Assembly: GCA_039972875.1 (NCBI GenBank)
Contig: JBDWMA010000019.1
Coordinates: forward strand, 124,001-188,000
Direction of reading: 5' to 3'
DNA length: 64,000 nt
Source: Pseudoruegeria sp039972875
GTDB lineage: Bacteria; Pseudomonadota; Alphaproteobacteria; Rhodobacterales; Rhodobacteraceae
Below, piece by piece: positions 8,063 to 14,864 of this stretch (position 1 is its first letter; each line of letters opens with the position of its first letter). Both the position numbers and the translations under genes were made by a program. A model generated the notes under the pieces. It did no database searches. It was not told where the DNA came from and saw nothing but the letters and a program-made list of their open reading frames with translations.

Positions 8063-9343
8063 TTAGACGTCAGTGCCCAATGGAAGCGATTGGCCAACAG
8101 GAGCTGGGGTTTCGATGTTCTGTTTTAGCAATTCACTGGCGAAACCCCGGAAATTCTCCAATGTTAGGTCGTTCGGCTCTACGCCAAAAAAGAACATTGC
8201 GTTGCCGGCCACCGCTGCCCAAAGTGGTAAGCTGCCGATTGTTTCCCCAAACTTTTTTGCGGCGTTTTCAGAGATGACCCCCTTCAATGTTTTGGATTTC
8301 GCGACAGCTAGCTCTTTCTCCAGCTTTGATACCCGCGCATGCAGACCTTGGATTTGGACCAGCAGATCTCGTTCGTTTGTTTCAACAGGGGGGCTGATTG
8401 TCAAAACCTTTGCTATTGCCCGGAAATGCATGGGCAGTTCTTCTAAATGGGCAAGCCCGTCTGGCAAACAATTCGCCGGAGCCTCCCGCATGTAACCCGC
8501 AATTGCCCGCTCAATCGTCACGGCCCCATTGATCGCAGTGGCATGGGACAGCACCGGATTTTTTAACAGGTATTGGACATGACGCAGGAGGGTTTTCTCC
8601 TCAAGCAGCGATGGCCCTGCCATTTCTCTCTCTATCCGCGCAATCTCCTCGGCCACGGCTTCTGGCCCGACCTTCCAAACCGCATCGTCAATCAAAGCCA
8701 CTCGTCGTTGAAGCTCCCAGTCCAACGGCTTACCGTCCCACATGCCTTGATACCAGCGTGCCCAGAAGGACCAAATTTCAGTGTCCGGATTAGCGAAACG
8801 AAGCAATTGTTCTTTTGAATTCGCAACATTGGGGAAATCTATGACTTCAGCCCATAAAGGGAAATTAAAAATCGCGTTGATTGAATTGCGGTTGAGAACT
8901 TTATGCGCATCTGATGACACTCCGGAATACAACAGCTCTGTGGCTTCATTGCGACTTAAGAATACAGCAACGGTTGAAATAGCAGATTGTATCGTCGAAA
9001 CAGCTACTTTAGATTGTGTTTCTGGGTCCTGGAAATCTCTGAAAATTCTGGTGGCATGTCTTATTGTGCTATGAGTACCTGATCTCCCTGACCGGATGCT
9101 GGCTTCATCAATATGAAATTCGTCCTTTGTGGTGCCGCTCGATGCGGCGACAGTTATTAGTAAGCTTGCCCTGAAGAGTTGAAGTGGTTCTTTTCGAATA
9201 CGTCGCGAGCTTAGCTCCTCTTCAAAAAACTCAAAATAAAAGGGAAGCGTTTTCAACGCGCATCTGGCTGCTAGTATCTTCGCCAATGCAGGTGGTTGTT
9301 TTGATAACCATGTTTCAATTTCATATTCACTCTCAAATTCCAC
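8063..9343 (-). CDS. Hypothetical protein with C-terminal coiled coil
   Basis: I do not recognise this 426-residue protein. It has no signal peptide and looks helical and cytoplasmic in its first 300 residues. A heptad-like stretch (about residues 325-350, LLVQIQGLHARVSKLEKEL) suggests a coiled coil, followed by one weakly hydrophobic segment near residue 375 (LPLWAAVAGNAMFFFGV) that could be a membrane span. It stands alone, convergent with the lipoprotein gene and divergent from lepA. Its base composition is somewhat more AT-rich than lepA. It may be an accessory gene; function cannot be inferred. Confidence 0.6.
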   Translation of the reverse strand: MEFESEYEIETWLSKQPPALAKILAARCALKTLPFYFEFFEEELSSRRIRKEPLQLFRASLLITVAASSGTTKDEFHIDEASIRSGRSGTHSTIRHATRIFRDFQDPETQSKVAVSTIQSAISTVAVFLSRNEATELLYSGVSSDAHKVLNRNSINAIFNFPLWAEVIDFPNVANSKEQLLRFANPDTEIWSFWARWYQGMWDGKPLDWELQRRVALIDDAVWKVGPEAVAEEIARIEREMAGPSLLEEKTLLRHVQYLLKNPVLSHATAINGAVTIERAIAGYMREAPANCLPDGLAHLEELPMHFRAIAKVLTISPPVETNERDLLVQIQGLHARVSKLEKELAVAKSKTLKGVISENAAKKFGETIGSLPLWAAVAGNAMFFFGVEPNDLTLENFRGFASELLKQNIETPAPVGQSLPLGTDV

Positions 9344-9555
9344 ACCAACAACTCCTCAACTCCATCCCATCCGCGTTTTGGCTTGCTGTTGCATCGGTTC
9401 TTCGCTGCCTCTCGCCACGCTCGAACGCGAAAATCGATCCGTAGCCCCTCAATCCCAAGCCAAAACGCTTCCAAAATACCCCCACACCCTGCCTTCCTCC
9501 CACCATCTGTTCAACCCCGCTTGACCGCACCCTGATTCCGCATCATATGCGTGCT

Positions 9556-11355
9556 ATGACTGATCTCGCGAAAATCCGTAACTTCTCCATCGTGGCGCAT
9601 ATTGACCACGGTAAATCCACCCTCGCTGACCGCCTCATCCAAGAGACGGGCACGGTTGCGGGCCGTGATATGAAAGAGCAATTGCTCGACAGTATGGATA
9701 TCGAACGCGAACGCGGGATCACCATCAAAGCCAACACGGTGCGGATCGATTATACGGCCGATGACGGGGAGGACTATGTCCTGAACCTTATCGACACCCC
9801 CGGCCACGTGGATTTCGCCTATGAGGTTTCCCGCTCGATGAAGGCGGTTGAGGGCTCTCTCTTGGTTGTGGATTCCACCCAAGGCGTTGAAGCGCAGACA
9901 TTGGCCAATGTGTATCAGGCGATTGATGCCGACCATGAAATTGTGCCGGTCCTGAATAAGATCGATTTGCCCGCGTCAGACTGTGACCGGGTGGCCGAAC
10001 AGATCGAAGACGTAATCGGTATTGATGCCACCGGGGCCATTCAGGTCTCTGCGAAAACCGGGCAGGGGATCCACGAAACCCTCGAGGCCATCGTGAATAT
10101 TCTGCCCGCACCGGGCGGCGTCCGCGACGCCCCCTTGCGCGCAATGTTGGTGGACAGTTGGTATGACGCCTACCTTGGGGTGATCGTTCTGATCCGCGTC
10201 ATTGATGGCGTGTTGAAAAAAGGCCAGCGCATCAAAATGATGTCGACCAACGCGGTCTATCCGGTGGACCGCATCGGGGTGTTCCGCCCCGAGATGTCCG
10301 CCATCGATGAGCTTGGCCCCGGTGAGATCGGTTTCTTGACCGCCTCAATCAAGCAGGTGCGAGACACCCGAGTCGGTGATACCGTCACCCACGACAAACA
10401 CGGCTGTGAGGTCGCTTTGCCGGGCTTTAAGCCTGCGCAACCCGTTGTGTTCTGTGGCCTGTTCCCGGTGGACAACGCCGAATTCGAAGATCTGCGTACC
10501 GCCATTGAAAAACTGTCTCTGAATGATGCGTCCTTCAGTTCTGAAATGGAGACCTCAGCCGCGCTGGGTTTTGGCTTCCGCTGCGGGTTCCTTGGTCTGC
10601 TGCACCTTGAGGTGATCCGTGACCGGCTGGAACGCGAATACGGTATTGAGCTGATCACCACAGCGCCGTCTGTTGTCTATCACGTGCACATGCGCGATGG
10701 CACACTGACCGAGCTTCACAACCCAGCAGATATGCCCGATTTGACCCTTGTGGATCACATTGAAGAACCCCGCATCAAAGCCACAATCCTTGTGCCCGAC
10801 GAATTTCTCGGGGATGTGCTGAAACTTTGCCAAGACCGCCGCGGTATCCAAGAGGACCTGACCTACGCAGGCTCCCGTGCGATGGTTGTTTATGATCTGC
10901 CGCTCAATGAGGTGGTGTTTGATTTCTACGACCGTCTGAAATCCGTCACCAAAGGTTATGCGTCGTTTGATTATCAAATGATCGGTTACCGCGAGGATTT
11001 CCTCGTGAAAATGCAGGTGTTGGTCAACGAAGAACCCGTGGATGCGCTGTCTGTGATGGTACACCGGGATCGAGCCGAAATGCGCGGACGGGCCATGGTT
11101 GAAAAGCTTAAGGACCTGATCCCACGCCATATGTTCAAAATCCCGATCCAAGCGGCCATTGGCGGACGTGTGGTGGCGCGTGAAACCCTGTCTGCGATGC
11201 GTAAAGACGTGACCGCGAAATGTTACGGCGGCGACCTCAGCCGGAAACGCAAACTGCTGGATAAACAAAAAGCCGGTAAGAAAAAGATGCGTCAATTTGG
11301 GAAAGTCGAAATTCCCCAACAGGCGTTTATCTCAGCCCTGAAAATGGATGACTGA
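9556..11355 (+). CDS. lepA: Elongation factor 4 (back-translocating GTPase LepA)
   Basis: LepA is a ribosome-associated translational GTPase. This 599-residue protein has the G1 motif HIDHGKST near the N-terminus, G2 RERGIT, G3 DTPGHVDF, G4 NKID and the LepA-specific C-terminal domain ending in a lysine-rich tail (RKRKLLDKQKAGKKKMRQFG). In-frame ATGs at 9547 and 9556 are both possible; the second matches the common MTDL(A)xIRNFS start. No clear Shine-Dalgarno sequence precedes either. It stands alone between two hypothetical genes. Confidence 0.96.
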   Translation: MTDLAKIRNFSIVAHIDHGKSTLADRLIQETGTVAGRDMKEQLLDSMDIERERGITIKANTVRIDYTADDGEDYVLNLIDTPGHVDFAYEVSRSMKAVEGSLLVVDSTQGVEAQTLANVYQAIDADHEIVPVLNKIDLPASDCDRVAEQIEDVIGIDATGAIQVSAKTGQGIHETLEAIVNILPAPGGVRDAPLRAMLVDSWYDAYLGVIVLIRVIDGVLKKGQRIKMMSTNAVYPVDRIGVFRPEMSAIDELGPGEIGFLTASIKQVRDTRVGDTVTHDKHGCEVALPGFKPAQPVVFCGLFPVDNAEFEDLRTAIEKLSLNDASFSSEMETSAALGFGFRCGFLGLLHLEVIRDRLEREYGIELITTAPSVVYHVHMRDGTLTELHNPADMPDLTLVDHIEEPRIKATILVPDEFLGDVLKLCQDRRGIQEDLTYAGSRAMVVYDLPLNEVVFDFYDRLKSVTKGYASFDYQMIGYREDFLVKMQVLVNEEPVDALSVMVHRDRAEMRGRAMVEKLKDLIPRHMFKIPIQAAIGGRVVARETLSAMRKDVTAKCYGGDLSRKRKLLDKQKAGKKKMRQFGKVEIPQQAFISALKMDD

Positions 11356-11370
11356 TTTGTTCGTGGAACA

Positions 11371-11405
11371 TTCAAAGGGTGGGTTTGTTCCTGCCCTTTG
11401 AATTT
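11371..11405 (+). terminator. Probable lepA terminator
   Basis: TTCAAAGGG (11371-11379) pairs perfectly with CCCTTTGAA (11394-11402), 15 bp after the lepA stop, followed by a short TTT. The T-run is weak. Confidence 0.45.
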
Positions 11406-11511
11406 AGCAAATAGTATGTGACTGCTATTGGTTCTGCGAACGCCTATTTGCTGGTTTCTTGCTGGGGATCTTAACCGCCAATTGTTGGCAATCAAAGGTG
11501 GTTAGAACAGC

Positions 11512-12171
11512 TCAGGCAATGGCATATCCAAATTGGCGTGCGTGTTTTCTATAATTGATCAGGATTCTATTCAGGGATGTTTCACAGCTCTTGGTGCATT
11601 GTCGAATGACTTCAGCCAGTTCTGCAGCTTCGATGTAATGGCCTTCTTCAATTTGTTGAGTGATGAAGCGAAGTTTTGCCAGTGCGCAGTCGCTGTTAGA
11701 AGGTTTTGAGAGGTAGATCTTGTCTTGTGTGTCGCTCAGTTGAAACAACAGAAGCTGAACGACCATATCCAGATCTTCTAGTTCATCCAGTTCTTCTTCG
11801 GTTGCACTTTCTGCGCCGACAGTTTCATCATCGATGTCATAAGGGATGCGATGCTTCCAAGCCAATTGATGGCGATAGGCACACCGGCCTGGATCCATAG
11901 GGCTCATCATCAGATGTGGAGGTGTTTCTATGGTTTCATTTTCCGCCGTGGACAATACTTGTGTGTCTTCCTGATCATTACGGAGATTTTTATCTGAATT
12001 GATACGGTCAATGATTTTTTTCGCAAAGAGCTCCAAGTCATCAGTTGCGGTATCGCAGCGTTGTTCAATACTAAAATATAGATCAATCATCTGAGACATC
12101 GGTTCGGCGGTGTCAGACTGAAAATTCAATTCAATTACATTAGAAGCTTTGTCATTCTCGTTTCTATACAT
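11512..12171 (-). CDS. Hypothetical acidic protein
   Basis: The 219-residue product is not recognised. It has no signal peptide or membrane span. A strongly acidic centre (TEEELDELEDLDM, about residues 124-136) separates an N-terminal part from a helical C-terminus with cysteines in SDCALAK, RQCTKSC. Codon use is more AT-rich than in the flanking core genes, and the DNA upstream is even richer in A+T, which fits recent acquisition or weak constraint. An ATG with upstream GGAGAACAACC supports the start. Confidence 0.55.
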   Translation of the reverse strand: MYRNENDKASNVIELNFQSDTAEPMSQMIDLYFSIEQRCDTATDDLELFAKKIIDRINSDKNLRNDQEDTQVLSTAENETIETPPHLMMSPMDPGRCAYRHQLAWKHRIPYDIDDETVGAESATEEELDELEDLDMVVQLLLFQLSDTQDKIYLSKPSNSDCALAKLRFITQQIEEGHYIEAAELAEVIRQCTKSCETSLNRILINYRKHARQFGYAIA

Positions 12172-12665
12172 GGTTGTTCTCCAGAATTTGTTTGCTGTTA
12201 AATTTCTATCTCTGTCCTAAATATGAAATTAGAATTGAGCGTAAAGTTGGTTCAAATTGTGCGCTTTCTGCCAATTTGCCTAACAAAAGGTTACTCAACG
12301 TAAGTACTGAGTTTGGAATTAACGAATTGTTAGGATAAGTTAAAAATAAGTATTTGAATTTAAGTGAAAATATTTCAAATTTTTACGAATTCCGTGCGCG
12401 CCGAAAGATTTTTTCGTGACAAGATAATCCTGAGGTTTTTCAAAAAAGAGTGCATATTTTGATTATTTGATGATTTTCCACACGGCTTTAGCAGTGATGG
12501 GAAACGAGTTTTCCGCGAATTTCCATTCGTAACTCAGGGTTGAACTTTGGGATATGCTTGCTGTCTCTGAGGAGCGGAAAAGGGAATTTTTTGAAGTTTT
12601 GGTGAACCACTAAAAGGATTACCTCGATGAACCATGCCGTCGTTTTTGTTTAGAAAGGATACTTT
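12172..12665. other. AT-rich intergenic stretch
   Basis: About 490 bp between the 219-aa gene and the rhodanese remnant. It is clearly AT-rich (12200-12400 especially). I see no ORF with a good start, no RNA gene and no repeat. It must hold the promoter for the minus-strand gene at 12171 and may include decayed coding sequence near 12550-12640. Confidence 0.5.
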
Positions 12666-13044
12666 GTGACTTATGTTGTCTGTGGTGAACCGATCAATCA
12701 AACTCATGACGCCATCCTTCGTGCCTCACGAGGGGATGTGTTAGCAAAAGTCGACGCGGGTGGGAAAATTCTGGATGTCAGAGACCGAGGGGAACTGGCG
12801 TAAACCAGCAAAGTTCCGGGCGGCCTTCATTAGTTCGTAGAATGTGGAGGTATTGGGCTGATCATGCCAAGCTATCCGGTAATCCCATAAGGAGGATTCG
12901 ATTGGATCACCCTATTGTCCTCTATTGTGCAGCAGGAGGAAGGGAGTCACACAGGATGAAAAATTCTTAAAAAACCTTGGCTATTGGGACGCTGTCAACC
13001 TGAGGGGACTGAAGGATTGGATCGAAGCAGTTGATCCGCTTTAA
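12666..13044 (+). pseudogene. Rhodanese-like domain protein, decayed
   Basis: Three frames in the same direction together resemble one rhodanese domain. The GTG at 12666, preceded by GAAAGGA, opens a frame containing VLAKVDAGGKILDVRDRGELA, stopped by TAA at 12801. After further stops, DHPIVLYCAAGGR carries the family's active-site loop with its cysteine (about 12905-12943), then a stop. After a frameshift comes KNLGYWDAVNLRGLKDWIEA, ending at the TAA at 13042. Intact relatives read DVRDPGELA...VILYCAAGGRS...LGY..V.NLGG..DW in one frame. At least one frameshift and several stops make a working thiosulfate sulfurtransferase impossible. Confidence 0.75.
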
Positions 13045-13073
13045 TAGCTGTAACCCCTGTTTGCACTTAATGT

Positions 13074-13211
13074 TCAGAGTTGATTCTGAACTTTTCCAGC
13101 TTCCCTGGAAATGGTGCTACCGGCGCTTTCGAGATCTTTACCCGCACCCTTGACGGTTTCGCAGGCCACCAAAGCAGAGAGGGCAAGGAGAGGGATTATT
13201 AAACGCAGCAT
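13074..13211 (-). CDS. Entericidin A/B-type small lipoprotein
   Basis: This 45-residue ORF is short but convincing. It starts MLRLIIPLLALSALVAC, a lipoprotein signal with the lipobox cysteine at residue 17, followed by ETVKGAGKDLESAGSTIS. The CxTxxGxGKDxxxAG pattern is that of the entericidin EcnA/EcnB family, small membrane lipoproteins first described as a toxin/antidote pair and often stress-induced. In alphaproteobacteria single copies are common and the toxin role is unproven. It lies on the same strand as a GlsB/YeaQ-like gene, another frequent stress-response protein. Confidence 0.8.
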   Translation of the reverse strand: MLRLIIPLLALSALVACETVKGAGKDLESAGSTISREAGKVQNQL

Positions 13212-13338
13212 GATTGATCCTGTGGTCTATGTGTTGGCCAACTGTTTAGTCGGTTGTTCGTTTGGGTTCTAGAGGTGGGATGGATTTCGGCAGAGCTTTG
13301 CTTAGATAGGTTCGGCGTATTCCACCCATGGCCTGCGA

Positions 13339-13575
13339 TCATTTCCGATAGTGTGTGGGCACGATAATCAAGGCGCCAATTGAAGAGATTATGGCGTCTA
13401 ACCCTGGGGAACCGAAGCTCACCCCGAACATGATCCGAACGAAATAAAACAAGAGTGCCCCGCCAAGACAAATGATAATCGAGGGCAGGGCACCGTTGTG
13501 CGTTAGGCCGAATTTCTCGACCAGATAGCCGAATATGCCGGCTATCACGAGGGTTCCGATCATTGTGGGAAACAT
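13339..13575 (-). CDS. Small membrane protein, GlsB/YeaQ/YmgE-like
   Basis: The 78-residue protein is almost entirely three membrane spans (about residues 5-21, 31-51 and 58-74) with glycine-rich turns, ending HYRK. Size, glycine pattern (GTLVIAGIFGYL, ICLGGALLF, SIGALIIVP) and three-span layout match the transglycosylase-associated GlsB/YeaQ family of stress-induced inner-membrane proteins, which have no proven enzyme activity. The match is by overall pattern, not a diagnostic motif. It lies between the entericidin-like and msrB genes on the same strand. Confidence 0.65.
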   Translation of the reverse strand: MFPTMIGTLVIAGIFGYLVEKFGLTHNGALPSIIICLGGALLFYFVRIMFGVSFGSPGLDAIISSIGALIIVPTHYRK

Positions 13576-13638
13576 GCGGGGGCTCCTAACTTTATTCTGA
13601 GCACATCAGAGCTGGTTTACCCCCGGATGTCGAGGGAT

Positions 13639-14169
13639 CTAGGCCTGCGCAGCGGTAAAATTCAGGCTAGACCCGTTGATGCAATGCAGCATTTGGTTCT
13701 CAACATAAAAAACATGGCCCAGATGACCACCACACCGACGGCAGTGAACCTCCATAGCCGTCAAAATCTCAAGCTCTTTAGCCATGTTTGAACCCTCAGG
13801 CCAATCGATACCAGATAGAGTTGAATTTGGTTCGGCATGTTGAAAAAAGACCCAACCTTTGTCCAGAACCCGCTTCCAGCGCGCATCATAGACTGGAAGG
13901 TCGCAGCCTTTGCAGGAATAACTACCTTCACCGGTTTGATCCCAATACGGGCTGGACTTCGGTGTTTCCGTCGCGCCTTTCCGTAAAATATTGAAGTCAT
14001 GTTCACCAAGCTGTTCAAGCCAAGCTTCTGGAGATTTGGTAACCTCATAGTCAAAGCCATCTTCACTGCTAACATAACGCGCGTGCGCGGGAGCAGCGAT
14101 TGCTGTGGCCCCTAATCCAACAGCGGAAGTCGACAGAAACGAACGGCGGTTCATTTTATTCGCGATCAT
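13639..14169 (-). CDS. msrB: Peptide-methionine (R)-S-oxide reductase MsrB, Tat-exported
   Basis: MsrB reduces methionine-R-sulfoxide in proteins. The 176-residue protein starts with a twin-arginine signal (NRRSFLS at residues 7-13, cleavage near Ala-His-Ala 30), so it probably works in the periplasm. The zinc cysteines are C86/C89 and C143/C146, HLGHVF is at 149-154, and the catalytic cysteine is C163 in LHCINGSSLNF. The usual GWPSF motif is GWVFF here, and the segment between HLGHVF and the catalytic cysteine is short, so it is a divergent subfamily. It should protect exported proteins from oxidation. Confidence 0.9.
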   Translation of the reverse strand: MIANKMNRRSFLSTSAVGLGATAIAAPAHARYVSSEDGFDYEVTKSPEAWLEQLGEHDFNILRKGATETPKSSPYWDQTGEGSYSCKGCDLPVYDARWKRVLDKGWVFFQHAEPNSTLSGIDWPEGSNMAKELEILTAMEVHCRRCGGHLGHVFYVENQMLHCINGSSLNFTAAQA

Positions 14170-14495
14170 CTTCGAAACCTTTCATTTGTCCGAGTACATC
14201 CTGCATATAAGTGTAAAAAGAGGTCTCCAGAATCCAATTTTTTGTGAATGGTATGTGTGTGGCGCCCATCTATCTATTTGATTTAAAATATATAAAGGTG
14301 TGTGATCGCGACTTTACTCGCGTAAATGTGAGAAGTTTTATCGTTCCGCGCACAATCGCGTGAGAATATGATCACATTTACTGTGAGCCCTGTGTTCAAA
14401 TGTCAGAGAACGTTAATTTACCTGATCAGGTTTTTGCGGCATTTCTAATCACATCGACACTCCCTGTCGTGCCAACCTAAAAAAGGAAATATACC
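14170..14495. other. Divergent intergenic region, AT-rich, with an inverted repeat
   Basis: This 326-bp gap separates msrB from the next secreted-protein gene and must carry both promoters. It is AT-rich and contains the inverted repeat annotated separately at 14322-14381. No small ORF or RNA gene is apparent. Confidence 0.5.
14322..14381. promoter_or_regulatory. Spaced 10-bp inverted repeat, candidate regulator site
   Basis: GTAAATGTGA (14322-14331) and its exact complement TCACATTTAC (14372-14381) lie 40 bp apart, about 115 bp upstream of the small secreted-protein gene. The arms could be two operator half-sites for a looping or dimeric regulator, or a stem in the leader RNA. The regulator is unknown. 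Confidence 0.35.
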
Positions 14496-14783
14496 ATGAA
14501 AACTCAATTCAAAGCTCTGATGATCTCTGCTGCTCTTGCTCTGCCAATGGCTGGTTCCGTGTCTGCGATGACTGACGAAGAAACAATGTCCATGGGCCAC
14601 AGCATGTTGACAGGCAGCATTTTCAACTCGCTTCAAAGCTCCGGCCTTGATACATCCGGTATCAACAACCTGACTTTGAACGAAGCAGCTCAGATCTCTG
14701 GTATCTTGCGTGATAACTCCGAAAACGAAGTTGACAAGAAAAGCAAAATCAAACTGATCCTGGATCGTGCTGCTAAGCGGTAA
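14496..14783 (+). CDS. Small exported protein of unknown function
   Basis: The 95-residue protein has a textbook signal peptide (residues 1-24, ending Val-Ser-Ala) and a mature part of about 70 residues that is polar, helical and without cysteine, ending in a basic stretch (KKSKIKLILDRAAKR). A strong AAAAAAGGAAAT ribosome binding site precedes the ATG, and a perfect terminator follows, so it is an expressed single-gene unit. Codon use is biased toward common codons, suggesting high expression. No family is recognised. Confidence 0.75.
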   Translation: MKTQFKALMISAALALPMAGSVSAMTDEETMSMGHSMLTGSIFNSLQSSGLDTSGINNLTLNEAAQISGILRDNSENEVDKKSKIKLILDRAAKR

Positions 14784-14807
14784 TACTGATCACATCAGTA
14801 AAAAATG

Positions 14808-14842
14808 GGGCTCCGGCAAATATTTGCCGGAGCCCTTTTTTT
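14808..14842 (+). terminator. Strong Rho-independent terminator
   Basis: A perfect 28-bp palindrome (14808-14835, GGGCTCCGGCAAA arms) is followed by seven T residues. It ends the small secreted-protein gene and lies just beyond the convergent pnp stop. Confidence 0.9.
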
Positions 14843-14864
14843 GTCTGTGAGGTAAATGAGGGCC

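Noticed and set aside
10555..11319. 254-codon ORF opposite lepA
   Set aside because: Complete antisense overlap with a strongly conserved gene; histidine-rich nonsense sequence typical of shadow frames.
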